NCBI GenBank assembly: GCA_903952435.1
Contig: CAJBFN010000001.1
Location: forward strand, 104,678 to 168,677
Source: an uncultured bacterium
GTDB lineage: Bacteria; Patescibacteriota; Saccharimonadia; Saccharimonadales; Saccharimonadaceae
Length of the DNA: 64,000 nucleotides
Reading direction: 5' to 3'
Made by a program: the position numbers and the translations under genes. This document shows, in pieces, positions 25,236 to 33,979 of this stretch. The notes beneath the pieces are model-generated. The model saw only the letters and a list, made by a program, of their open reading frames with translations. It was not told the DNA's origin and did not search any database. Numbering within the stretch: the first letter of the stretch is position 1; each line of letters opens with the position of its first letter.

Positions 25236-26762
25236 ATGCCTTTAGTGAAGTATAAAAAAATACAAAACACGAATGTTAATAAGGTTTTATCGAAGCTCAA
25301 TAAGAGCAAAGAAGGATATTTTTCAAAGCGCGGTAATATTATGGCCTTTAGCTTATTTAAGGAAATGTCAAAGAGAGTTCCGGCATATAAAAAATTTCTT
25401 AAAAAAAATAATTTTGACCCTAATACGGTAAAGTCCATAAAAGACTTTAGTAAAATACCAACGATAGACAAAGATAATTATCTAAAAGAATACCCAAGAG
25501 AAGAGCTTTGTTGGGATGGTGATTTTAGGCACAATAGCTGGGTAATATCTACGACTTCTGGTTCAACCGGGGAGCCTTTTTATTTCCCTAGGCAAGATGA
25601 ACAAGATGAGCAATATGCATTTACGGCTGAGCTATATCTCTTGAATAATTTTAATATTGATAAAAAAAGCACGCTTTATATAGTGGCTTTTCCGATGGGG
25701 GCTTGGATAGGTGGCGTGTTTACCTACGAGGCTATAAAAACTGTTGCCGAAAGTGGTAAATATAATCTAAGTATTATTACACCCGGTATTAGCAAGGTTG
25801 AAGTGATAAAGGCAGTTAAGAATTTAGGAAAAGATTTTGATCAAATAATTATTGGCTCCTATGGGCCTTTTTTAAAAGATATTATCGATGATGCATCTAC
25901 TTATGGCGTAGATTGGGTTGATTATGATGTTAAATTTGTGATGTCGGCAGAAGCCATTAGCGAAGGTTTTAGAGATTATTTACAAAATAAAACTGGATTT
26001 AAAAATATCTTTTTGGACACATTGAACCATTATGGAACTGTAGATATGGGTACTATGGCTCATGAAACACCACTTGCAATTTTAGTTAGGAGGTTAGCGG
26101 TTGGCGATAAGGATATATTTAGAAGTATATTTGGCGATATAGGTAAAACGCCAACATTGGCGCAATTTATCCCAGAAATGTTTTATTTTGAGTCTGATAA
26201 CGGAAGGCTATATTGCTCTGCCTATAGCGGAGTGCCATTAGTCAGATATGACCTGAAGGATAATGGTGACGTCTTTACGCTTGATAGTTTGGTTAAAAAA
26301 TTAAAAGACAAAGGGTTAGATCTAAATAAATTAATAGAGAAAGAAAAATTGAAGCCGTATATCTGGAATCTTCCTTTTGTACATGTTTTTGAGCGTAATG
26401 ATTTTTCTGTAAGTTTCTTCGCTTTCCAAATATATCCAGAAACAATTAAAAAAGCTTTTTTAAATGACAAGATACAAGAATTTGCGACTGGTAAGTTTTG
26501 CATGGAGGTAAATTACAATAACGACGGTCGTCAGATATTTAATATACATACTGAGCTAAGACGCAATATGGTTAAAGAAAAATCTATGGGTGATATTATA
26601 AATAAAGAAGTTTTGGCTCATTTACTTTCGGATAATTCAGAATTTAGAAAAACATATGAAATGTATGGTGATGAAATTAGCCCAAATATCATATTTTGGG
26701 AATATGAGGATGATAAATATTTTAAGGTAGGAGGAAAGCAGAAATGGGTAACGAAGTGTTAG
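25236..26762 (+). CDS. PaaK-like adenylate-forming enzyme
   Basis: 508 residues of the ANL superfamily, closest in layout to phenylacetate-CoA ligases. The ATP-binding P-loop is TTSGSTGEPFYFPR at about residue 105, FVMSAEAISEGFR near 230 fits the central region, and VRYDLKDNGDVFTL near 335 carries the aspartate that contacts the ribose. The C-terminal part is divergent and lacks an obvious PaaK C-terminal lysine motif. It would activate a carboxylic acid as an acyl-adenylate. The next gene, an E1-like adenylyltransferase, overlaps its end by 19 nt. The acyl substrate and acceptor are unknown. Confidence 0.78.
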   Translation: MPLVKYKKIQNTNVNKVLSKLNKSKEGYFSKRGNIMAFSLFKEMSKRVPAYKKFLKKNNFDPNTVKSIKDFSKIPTIDKDNYLKEYPREELCWDGDFRHNSWVISTTSGSTGEPFYFPRQDEQDEQYAFTAELYLLNNFNIDKKSTLYIVAFPMGAWIGGVFTYEAIKTVAESGKYNLSIITPGISKVEVIKAVKNLGKDFDQIIIGSYGPFLKDIIDDASTYGVDWVDYDVKFVMSAEAISEGFRDYLQNKTGFKNIFLDTLNHYGTVDMGTMAHETPLAILVRRLAVGDKDIFRSIFGDIGKTPTLAQFIPEMFYFESDNGRLYCSAYSGVPLVRYDLKDNGDVFTLDSLVKKLKDKGLDLNKLIEKEKLKPYIWNLPFVHVFERNDFSVSFFAFQIYPETIKKAFLNDKIQEFATGKFCMEVNYNNDGRQIFNIHTELRRNMVKEKSMGDIINKEVLAHLLSDNSEFRKTYEMYGDEISPNIIFWEYEDDKYFKVGGKQKWVTKC

Positions 26763-27874
26763 GTGATATTAAAAACCAGTCTAGTGATTTGTTGTGGCAG
26801 GAACCTATTATTTTTAATCTGAGCGAAGATAGTGACAGGATTAGCCTTTTGGATCTGAAAAGATCAAACAAGATAATTAAGGTTATAGATAACATAAGTT
26901 TAGCTTGGGGCGAGTTATTTGATATAGAATACCCAGCTAAGAAGGACAACAAATCGGAGCTTGAGGTTGGTGAGTTCGTTAATAATAAAATAGGCGGATC
27001 TACAAAAGAATATGGCTACTGGGTATTTTTCCCTTGGTCGGGATATTTGGTGCATTTTCCAGAAAAAAATGATTTGAGAAAATTAAGAACTTCACGAAAT
27101 AGAAATTTGATCAACAAAGAAGAGCAGAGTAAATTATATAAAACTAGGGTCTTAGTATTAGGACTGAGCATAGGTAGTAATGTCGTTGAAGCTTTGGTAT
27201 CCCAAGGAATAGGCGGGGCTTTGGGGATTGTCGATTTAGATATTCTAGAGCCAACAAATCTTAATCGAGTGAGATCTTCTTATTTTGAGGTTGGTATACA
27301 TAAAGTTGATGTCGTGGCAAAAAAGATATCAGAGATAGATCCATTTATAGAACAGATTCATTTTAGGGATGGGATAACGGAGGCTAATTATCAAGATGTG
27401 ATGTCAAGGGTTAAGCCAGATGTAATTATAGACGAGATGGATGATCTCAGGATGAAGATTATGATTAGGGAATACGCTATGTCAAATAACATACCAGTAG
27501 TAATGGCAACCGATGATGGTGATGATGTGTTGGTAGATATTGAAAGGTTTGATGTTGAAGGTGTGGACGATATTTTTCATGGTATTTTGCCATTAGACAT
27601 AATCTCTAGGGTTAAAAATAAGGAGATTGAGAATAGAAATAAACTTGGCCAAATAATAGGGCAATATTTTGTTGGTTTTGAGAATGTACCTCCTCGAATG
27701 ATGGAGTCTTTGAAGGAGGTGGGCGTAACCTTGCCAAGTTGGCCTCAGCTTGGCGGTGCCGCTGCTATGGCGGGCATATCAGTTGCTTATGCTGTAAAGG
27801 AAATTATTATTGGCAGTGATAATAAATCGAGACGCTTTTTATGTGGCCCCGGCGTTTCTAAAGAGCTAATGTAG
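26744..27874 (+). CDS. ThiF/E1-like adenylyltransferase
   Basis: 376 residues. The E1-like Rossmann domain starts near 135: VLVLGLSIGSNVVEAL (the usual GxGGxG is GLSIGS), GIVDLDILEPTNLNRVR near 160-175, IDEMDDLRMKIMIREY near 225, and VVMATDDGDDVLVD. The N-terminal ~120 residues include WVFFPWSGYLVHFP and TSRNRNLINKEEQSKL. From memory this layout resembles the ThiF part of Rv1355c-type actinobacterial proteins, an impression rather than a search result. No C-terminal catalytic Cys motif of ubiquitin E1s is obvious. It probably adenylates a carboxyl group. Overlaps the PaaK-like gene and precedes the kinase by 4 nt. Confidence 0.78.
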   Translation: MGNEVLGDIKNQSSDLLWQEPIIFNLSEDSDRISLLDLKRSNKIIKVIDNISLAWGELFDIEYPAKKDNKSELEVGEFVNNKIGGSTKEYGYWVFFPWSGYLVHFPEKNDLRKLRTSRNRNLINKEEQSKLYKTRVLVLGLSIGSNVVEALVSQGIGGALGIVDLDILEPTNLNRVRSSYFEVGIHKVDVVAKKISEIDPFIEQIHFRDGITEANYQDVMSRVKPDVIIDEMDDLRMKIMIREYAMSNNIPVVMATDDGDDVLVDIERFDVEGVDDIFHGILPLDIISRVKNKEIENRNKLGQIIGQYFVGFENVPPRMMESLKEVGVTLPSWPQLGGAAAMAGISVAYAVKEIIIGSDNKSRRFLCGPGVSKELM

Positions 27875-27878
27875 CGCT

Positions 27879-30047
27879 ATGGTGGAGATTATAATCCTAG
27901 TAATCTCATTGATAATAAATGCATCAATAGGCTTTATGGTTTTGTCAAAAAAAAATAAAACCGCTACAAATGTAACATTCCTGGTGCTTATGATATCTTT
28001 GATAATTTGGACTCTATTTACTTTCTTATCCACGTCCAATTCAAGCTATTCATTATTAATGATGAGGCTTGTTATGTTTTCGGTAGTATTAGAGAACACT
28101 AGCTTTTATGTATTAACAAAAGTTTTTCCAGATAGAAAAATATATCTGACTAGGAGATTGAAGTTGGAGCTGACGTTTTCAATAGCAGTGATGGCTATAA
28201 GCCTCAGTCCGTTACTTTTTAGCGATTTTACTATTGGAGCTGATGGTTCTTTATCGCCAGTGCCTGGCCCTGGCATGGTGTTCTTCCTTCTTCATGTGGT
28301 TTGGTTTGTGGCTGGTGGATTATTATCCTTGTTTAAAAAATTTCTAAAAAAATCAGGCATAGAAAAAGCCCAAATCAAATCTTTATTAATCGGCGGTGCG
28401 ATATTATATGCTTTAATACCATTATCAAATTTTATAATGCCATTAATATTTAAGATGTCTAATTTGGTTGCCTTAAGCTCTGCGTACACTACGATATTTG
28501 CGGTTATTATAGGTTATTCAATAATCAAACAAAGGCTGTTCGATGTTCGGCTGGCTATAGTTAGAACATTAACCTATGTTCTTTCTCTTGGCCTATTAGG
28601 AGGGGCGTATTATTTAATAGCCTTTGGTCTTTCTAGTGTTTTTATGAGCGATCAAGAAATTATAGGTCGAAGCCCTTTGAATATAGGGTTGGCTTTGTTG
28701 TTAGCCTTTTTCTTTCAGCCAGTTAAAAAATTCTTTGATCGAGTAACGAACCACTTTTTTTACAAAGACAACTATAACACCGACGATTTCTTTGCGAAGT
28801 TAAACAAGATACTTGGCTTTACGACGGATTTGCGAGGGCTACTAGAACGGACTGCGACTGAAATTGCTAGGACCTTGAAGGGCGAGCAGGCGATATTTTT
28901 TATCAATACCGACGAAGGTCATTTTACGACTGCTGGTACGTTAAAACATAGGCAATTGTCAAAATCTGATATTGACCAGCTTGCTGGTGTGCCGATTGGT
29001 AAAACTGGTTTGATTATCGCGTCATTGATGGACGATAATGATCCGATCAAGCGTATGATGATTAGCCACCGAATTGAATTGGCTTTGCCGTTGGTTCAGG
29101 ATAATAAACCAATTGGCTACTTGTTCTTGGGCGATCATTTAACTTCAAATTATAATAACCGTGATATCAAAGTTCTAAATACTATCTCGAACGAATTAAT
29201 TATCGCGATTCAAAATGCTTTGGCGGTCCAAGAAATTCGTGAATTTAACGTTACATTGCAACAGCGCATTGCTAACGCTACGCGCGAGCTGCGGGCTAGT
29301 AACGCTCAGTTGAGGCACCTAGACAAAGCAAAGGATGAATTTCTTAGTATGGCGTCACACCAGCTGCGTACGCCGCTTACTAGCGTCAAGGGCTATATAT
29401 CTATGATAATGGACGGTGATGTAGGTAGGGTATCGGTTGATCAGAAAAAGCTGCTGGGCGAAGCCTTCAATAATAGCGAAAGGATGGTGGGGCTGATTAA
29501 TGACTTTCTGTCGGTCTCGCGAATCCAGACTGGCAGGTTTGTGATCGACAAAGTGCCAATTGACCTATCGCTAGTGGTCGAGCAAGAGGTAGATAGCTTA
29601 CGGGCTAACGCCAACGCTCGCCAGATGGAGCTTGTCTACAACAAGCCTGACGACTGCCCAATAATGGATATCGATGAGGGCAAGATACGACAAGTAATCA
29701 TGAACTTCATCGACAATGCAATCTACTATTCTCACCCAAACACGAAGATTAATATAAATCTGAGTGTAACAAAGGGTGAGATTTTGTTTACAGTTAATGA
29801 TACTGGTATCGGTGTGCCAAAGGCTGAACGCGACCAGTTATTTACAAAATTCTATCGCGCCAGCAACGCCAAAAAAACCCGACCAGATGGTACGGGTGTT
29901 GGTTTGTTCCTTGCCAAGAAAGTTGTTGATGGTCATGACGGCGATGTTGTATTTGATTCTGTCGAAGGTAAGGGAAGTACATTTGGATTTAAGCTACCGA
30001 TCAAGCCGCTAGTTGCCGCTGGCGATACGAACGATTTGAAGAACTAA
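27879..30047 (+). CDS. 7TM sensor histidine kinase with GAF domain
   Basis: 722 residues. Residues 1-215 contain about seven hydrophobic helices (histidine-kinase 7TM-type input), with two further hydrophobic helices at about 225-275. A GAF-like domain follows at about 310-455, then a coiled segment, HisKA with H494 in MASHQLRTPL, and HATPase with the N box NFIDNAIYYS, G1 DTGIGVP and G2 GTGVGLFLAKK. No receiver is fused and no regulator gene is adjacent. It starts 4 nt after the ThiF-like gene, so it is probably co-transcribed with the PaaK/ThiF pair. A sensing role for that pathway's product is a testable idea. Confidence 0.9.
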   Translation: MVEIIILVISLIINASIGFMVLSKKNKTATNVTFLVLMISLIIWTLFTFLSTSNSSYSLLMMRLVMFSVVLENTSFYVLTKVFPDRKIYLTRRLKLELTFSIAVMAISLSPLLFSDFTIGADGSLSPVPGPGMVFFLLHVVWFVAGGLLSLFKKFLKKSGIEKAQIKSLLIGGAILYALIPLSNFIMPLIFKMSNLVALSSAYTTIFAVIIGYSIIKQRLFDVRLAIVRTLTYVLSLGLLGGAYYLIAFGLSSVFMSDQEIIGRSPLNIGLALLLAFFFQPVKKFFDRVTNHFFYKDNYNTDDFFAKLNKILGFTTDLRGLLERTATEIARTLKGEQAIFFINTDEGHFTTAGTLKHRQLSKSDIDQLAGVPIGKTGLIIASLMDDNDPIKRMMISHRIELALPLVQDNKPIGYLFLGDHLTSNYNNRDIKVLNTISNELIIAIQNALAVQEIREFNVTLQQRIANATRELRASNAQLRHLDKAKDEFLSMASHQLRTPLTSVKGYISMIMDGDVGRVSVDQKKLLGEAFNNSERMVGLINDFLSVSRIQTGRFVIDKVPIDLSLVVEQEVDSLRANANARQMELVYNKPDDCPIMDIDEGKIRQVIMNFIDNAIYYSHPNTKININLSVTKGEILFTVNDTGIGVPKAERDQLFTKFYRASNAKKTRPDGTGVGLFLAKKVVDGHDGDVVFDSVEGKGSTFGFKLPIKPLVAAGDTNDLKN

Positions 30048-30230
30048 AATAACTACAGCGATTGCGATGCCAGAGGTTATTAAGATTGGTTTTAGTAACT
30101 TCTTTTTCTCAAACCAAAACTGACCGATTTTAGACCGTTGAACGGCTTCAATCCGAGTAATGATAGGTTTAGTTATGGCCGCATCGGCACCTGCGTAAAT
30201 TTTGTTGCGTTTTTTCTTGTTCTTGCTCAT
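30009..30230 (-). CDS. Small single-pass membrane protein
   Basis: 73 residues: a very basic N-terminus (MSKNKKKRNK), a middle segment and one C-terminal transmembrane helix PILITSGIAIAVVILVLQIV near residues 47-66. Unrecognised. Its 3' end overlaps the convergent histidine kinase by 39 nt. The reading frame is clean and the hydrophobic pattern is real, but no start signal is strong. Confidence 0.6.
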   Translation of the reverse strand: MSKNKKKRNKIYAGADAAITKPIITRIEAVQRSKIGQFWFEKKKLLKPILITSGIAIAVVILVLQIVRIASGN

Positions 30231-30309
30231 AAATATATTTTAGCAGATATGTAGTTGTGGGATATAAATTTGACAAAAAAGTTATTGAATTTTGCTAAAT
30301 AAAATATCG

Positions 30310-30344
30310 ATAAGCTAGCGCTTGAGATGCTAGCGAATTTATCT
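30310..30344. other. Inverted-repeat hairpin upstream of the coiled-coil gene
   Basis: GCTAGC arms separated by about 9 nt inside a larger GATAA/TTATC pairing, in the 186-bp gap before the gene at 30417. Could be a leader hairpin; function unknown. Confidence 0.4.
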
Positions 30345-30416
30345 TATTATTATGTAAACGCGTAAATCTTTTATGCACGTTTTGCCCTTTTTGAATTCGG
30401 AGAGGAGTTGGTTTAG

Positions 30417-30977
30417 TTGTTGGAAGATAACAATGAGCTTTACGGGCTAGAATTAATCGTAGAAGAAAAATCGCAAAAGGTTGGTTTTTCGCAAGAAGCG
30501 TTTAGTCTACAAAAAGAAAAATTAAGGCAAGTTGAGACTGATAACGCTAAACTGATAGGTAGGTTAGCTAAACGCATAGAGCGAAAGCTAAACGAGGCAA
30601 AGGGTTATGCTAGAAGGTCTAAAGTGGCAAGTAGTCGCATCAGCGCAAGACAATATTTAGGTCATGAGATTGCCTGCTATGATGAGGTTTTTTTGTTAAA
30701 GCAAGATCTAGACGATCTTATGCGCAAAGTTAGACCTTTTAAATCTCGTTATACTACTGCTTTAACTAACCTTTTGTTGGCCGAAAGGGAGCTTGAGACC
30801 GCCAAGAATGATTTGGTAGTTTATCAAGAAGAGCTCCTTGAAACCAATGAATTCAGCAACAAAAGCGTCAAGCAAGAAGACGATAATCATGATGATCAAC
30901 GATTAATCTTAGCTATCGTTCGTCGTGTTATCCAAGCCTTGACGACTATTTTCCGTCGCTGGCGGTTGAAATATTAA
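30417..30977 (+). CDS. Hypothetical coiled-coil protein
   Basis: 186 residues starting with TTG, supported by a strong Shine-Dalgarno GGAGAGGAG ending 9 nt upstream. The sequence is almost entirely charged helix with heptad-like spacing (residues 10-150) and ends in a basic amphipathic helix (LAIVRRVIQALTTIFRRWRL) that could bind membrane or nucleic acid. No family recognised. It is followed by a bidirectional terminator. Confidence 0.68.
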   Translation: MLEDNNELYGLELIVEEKSQKVGFSQEAFSLQKEKLRQVETDNAKLIGRLAKRIERKLNEAKGYARRSKVASSRISARQYLGHEIACYDEVFLLKQDLDDLMRKVRPFKSRYTTALTNLLLAERELETAKNDLVVYQEELLETNEFSNKSVKQEDDNHDDQRLILAIVRRVIQALTTIFRRWRLKY

Positions 30978-31008
30978 TAACCCGGCGATGAGATGAAGAA
31001 AACTAAAA

Positions 31009-31041
31009 AGCCCCACTGGCTAAGGTGGGGCTATTCTTTTT
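31009..31041. terminator. Bidirectional intrinsic terminator
   Basis: Stem AGCCCCAC/GTGGGGCT (8 bp) with an 8-nt loop. T-rich tails flank it on both strands, between the convergent coiled-coil gene and the first LPVTG surface protein. Confidence 0.88.
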
Positions 31042-31052
31042 ATTGATCTTTT

Positions 31053-32417
31053 CTATTGTTTATTCAAAGTTTTGCGGCGGCTAGCTAGATAGTAGCCTAA
31101 TGCGGTAATAATTGCGCCGAGGCCTAGGAAGCTAGTTATGTCTTCGACCGGGCCAGTTACTGGTAATTTACCGGTTGGCGTAACGGTTTGGTAAATAACA
31201 GTAGGAGCAGGCGTTACTGGCGCTGCAGGTGTCGGCGTCGTACATGTTCTAGTTACAGTTACGTCAGCTGTATCTTGCGCTGAAGTTCCATTTATTTTTA
31301 TTTGAGCCGTACTGGTAATTGTGTTTGATCCACAGTTTGGTAGATTGTCATTAGTTGCGACTTTGGCGCTATATCTGATATAAACGGTAGTATTTGGTGT
31401 ATAGCTACCAATATTAACTCCATTTGATGAATTAATACCTTCGCCAATTGGCACGTTGCTTTGGTTATAGGTGCTAGTTACGGTTGTTGAATTTGGGACG
31501 TAAGTCAGGCCATTGGCAAGTAAGTCACTGACAATAATATTATTTTGTTGAGTATAGCTGTTATTAGTATAAGTGACCTGGAAATTTACAGTGTCTCCTG
31601 GGTTGACGGGTTGACTATCCGTCCAAGAATTTAGGTTTGAATTATTATTAACCTGTTTATTGATAGTGAAGTTGTTTGACTGTTGCTGCTCAGCTTGAAC
31701 TGTAAATGTTACATAGCCGGCACCATAATTGTAGCTATTGTAGGATATGTTTGCACTAGGAATTACTCCGTTAAGTGAGTCGTGACCGATTGGTGCGCCA
31801 GATGTTACTATATTATCTGAAAGTGTGTGGCCATTAGTTGAGCCTCGGTTGTAGATTGTTGCCGATCCTGGAACGTAGCTTAAAGCTATGTTGCTGCCGG
31901 TGTTATTGTTGAAATAAACACTGTCAGAAACTTGTTGTGGATTAACTGCGTTATTAGCGCCGATGTATCCGGTTAATGCAACATTTGTGTTGCCGTTGTT
32001 TATCGTCGCAGGTAGGTTAGCTAAAACATAGCTGCCAGTTGCGCTTAAATTAAGATTACTGTTGGCGTCATTGTGGTAATACATATAAACGATATATTGA
32101 TGACCAGGAGTGACTGATACGGAATTATTGTATGAGTAATTATAGGTGTTAGAATCGCGAATTTGCATAAAATTGCGCTCATCTACGGTTGGTACAAAAC
32201 CAGTTGGGTTTTGACGAGAATTATTGTCGACGATAGAGTTAAATGTCACATAATTAGGTGGATTATTGGCATAAAGTGGCGATCGGCTTGGTCCCCATGC
32301 AAGCAATGCTCCCGGGACGATAATTGCACTGGCAATTATTACTAGTGCCATTAAGGCTGCGATTACGCTTTTTGGCGCATACTTTAGATATTTTAATTTA
32401 GAAGATAAATTTTTCAC
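31053..32417 (-). CDS. LPVTG-anchored DUF11-type surface protein A
   Basis: 454 residues. The N-terminal hydrophobic segment (about 16-45, IAALMALVIIASAIIVPGAL) is a signal or anchor. The ectodomain is Asn/Ser/Thr-rich with DUF11-like repeats (NPGDTVNFQVTYTNNSY; IVSDLLANGLTYVPNS). The C-terminus has LPVTG, a hydrophobic helix and RRK, the layout of a sortase substrate. GTG start supported by GGAGGA on the minus strand. Clearly paralogous to the next gene. No sortase is in the window. Likely a cell-surface adhesin or S-layer-type protein relevant to host contact. Confidence 0.85.
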   Translation of the reverse strand: MKNLSSKLKYLKYAPKSVIAALMALVIIASAIIVPGALLAWGPSRSPLYANNPPNYVTFNSIVDNNSRQNPTGFVPTVDERNFMQIRDSNTYNYSYNNSVSVTPGHQYIVYMYYHNDANSNLNLSATGSYVLANLPATINNGNTNVALTGYIGANNAVNPQQVSDSVYFNNNTGSNIALSYVPGSATIYNRGSTNGHTLSDNIVTSGAPIGHDSLNGVIPSANISYNSYNYGAGYVTFTVQAEQQQSNNFTINKQVNNNSNLNSWTDSQPVNPGDTVNFQVTYTNNSYTQQNNIIVSDLLANGLTYVPNSTTVTSTYNQSNVPIGEGINSSNGVNIGSYTPNTTVYIRYSAKVATNDNLPNCGSNTITSTAQIKINGTSAQDTADVTVTRTCTTPTPAAPVTPAPTVIYQTVTPTGKLPVTGPVEDITSFLGLGAIITALGYYLASRRKTLNKQ

Positions 32418-32523
32418 ACATTCCTCCGTTGTTATAGATTCTTATGAAACTGCTCTATCGTGATTATAGAACAACATATTACCAATTGCAACAAGTTTAC
32501 TGTTTAATTATGTAAAGTAAAAC

Positions 32524-32548
32524 AACCCTCTTTTTTAAGGAGGGTTGT
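32524..32548. terminator. Terminator after surface protein B
   Basis: Stem CAACCCTC/GAGGGTTG with A/T-rich flanks on both sides. It lies just past the stop codon of the minus-strand gene at 32579 and upstream of surface protein A. Confidence 0.8.
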
Positions 32549-32578
32549 TTATAGTTTTGAGCGGTCAGACTCGACGGA

Positions 32579-33793
32579 TTATTTTCGTGATAAGATTTTG
32601 CGGCTTGCAAAGTAATAGCCGGCAGATGTGGCGATTGTGCCGATTCCTAAAATAGATAGGATATCTTCACTAGCACCAGTTACTGGTAGAGTGGTAACTT
32701 CACATTGTTTTATGACTGTTATCTTTACACTATTGCTTTTTGAGCCGTTGTCGGTTCGGGCTTCGGCATAGTTATTCAGGTCATTTTGGCCACAATTTAG
32801 TAGATTAATATTGCTTGCGACCTTGGCGCTAAACTTGATATAAGCAGTAGAATTCGGAGCGTAATTACCAATATTTATTCCACCATTAACTATCTCGTCG
32901 TTAACCTTTACGCCGCTAGGGTTTAAAGAGTTGGCAAGAAATGTTGAGTCTTTAGTGTAACTAACGCCATTTGGTAGGGTATCTTTAATTACGACATCGT
33001 TTTGTTGAGTTGTGCCGGTATTTTTATAGGTTATAAGATAGTCGATATTACTGTCAGGATTTACAGTTTCGCCATTTTGCCATTCTTTTTCGCCAGTTTT
33101 GCGAACTTGTTTAGTAATAGTAAAGTTTGGCTGGTCGGCTTGAACATTAAAGGTTACATAGCCGGCATATTGGTTACAGCCGGGAACTACACCATCAAGC
33201 GCGTTATAGCCGATAATTGCACCAGATGTGACAATACTATCAGATAAAGCTTGACCGTTAGTTGCGCCAAAATTATGAATAGTGGCTGAACCTGGAACAT
33301 AACGCAAAGCTATATCGCCACCAGTCGCATTATTGAAACTGATATCATCATGAACCTCATTAGGTCTGGCATTACTTGAAGTTACGTAGCTGTTGGCTAT
33401 AACCCCATTACTGCCGTTGTTAACAATAGCTGGTATCTCGGCACGGACGTAGGTGTTAAGAGATTTAAGACCAAGATTTGCAGCAGCATTATTGTGGTAA
33501 TACACATAAACAGTATATTGGTGACCAGCAACTAGATTAGCTTGATTGCTGTATGTAGTATTGCTATCTACAGAGTCGCGGACTAACATGAAATCTCGTT
33601 CGTCGCCCTGTGATGGGTTATCCGTAATCGAGTTAAATGTTACATATCTGGCAGGCACAGCTGTAGTAAATGTAGGTCGGTCTGGTCCCCAAGCAAATAG
33701 ACTTGCGGGAATAGCAATTACTGCCGCGATTATTAAAAGGATTGCAATTGTACGTTTTGGAGCATATTTTAATATGTTTAATATTTTTTTCAT
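32579..33793 (-). CDS. LPVTG-anchored DUF11-type surface protein B
   Basis: 404 residues with the same plan as its neighbour: N-terminal hydrophobic segment (about 14-35), shared ectodomain phrases (YVTFNSI near 50, HQYTVYVYYHNNA, LRYVPGSATIHN, DTLPNGVSYTKDS), then LPVTG, a hydrophobic helix and a basic tail. The shared order marks a tandem duplication followed by divergence. ATG start supported by GAGGA about 5 nt upstream. Separate terminators suggest each paralogue can be expressed independently. Confidence 0.85.
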   Translation of the reverse strand: MKKILNILKYAPKRTIAILLIIAAVIAIPASLFAWGPDRPTFTTAVPARYVTFNSITDNPSQGDERDFMLVRDSVDSNTTYSNQANLVAGHQYTVYVYYHNNAAANLGLKSLNTYVRAEIPAIVNNGSNGVIANSYVTSSNARPNEVHDDISFNNATGGDIALRYVPGSATIHNFGATNGQALSDSIVTSGAIIGYNALDGVVPGCNQYAGYVTFNVQADQPNFTITKQVRKTGEKEWQNGETVNPDSNIDYLITYKNTGTTQQNDVVIKDTLPNGVSYTKDSTFLANSLNPSGVKVNDEIVNGGINIGNYAPNSTAYIKFSAKVASNINLLNCGQNDLNNYAEARTDNGSKSNSVKITVIKQCEVTTLPVTGASEDILSILGIGTIATSAGYYFASRKILSRK

Positions 33794-33859
33794 ATGTTCC
33801 TCGCTTTCTTTGTCTTATTAACTTATTTTGTTGAACGAAACCTTATCATTTGATAGGGC

Positions 33860-33887
33860 CAAATCAGATTATTACAATGTGCATGTC
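33860..33887 (+). repeat. Left copy of an inverted repeat flanking the Pro-rich gene
   Basis: Starts CAAATCAGATTATTACA and ends TGCATGTC. Its reverse complement recurs at 35235-35260 (25 matching positions, one 2-nt gap). The two copies bracket 1.35 kb that contains exactly one gene. Confidence 0.75.
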
Positions 33888-33890
33888 GAG

Positions 33891-33966
33891 TCATAATGAC
33901 TCACTAGGAATCTTCTCAAACTGCGAGCTTTTTTAAAAGCTCAAGCAGGATTAGATTCCTAGTGAT
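33891..33966. other. Nested palindromes downstream of the Pro-rich gene
   Basis: Starts next to GAGTCATAATGACTC (33889-33903). Then come ACTAGGAATCT (from 33903) and AGATTCCTAGT (ending 33963) as the outer stem, with GAGCTTTT/AAAAGCTC as an inner stem. It probably forms a cruciform-like RNA or DNA structure acting as terminator or attenuator between two minus-strand surface genes. No clear U-run. Confidence 0.6.
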
Positions 33967-33979
33967 CAATAAGTGACGG

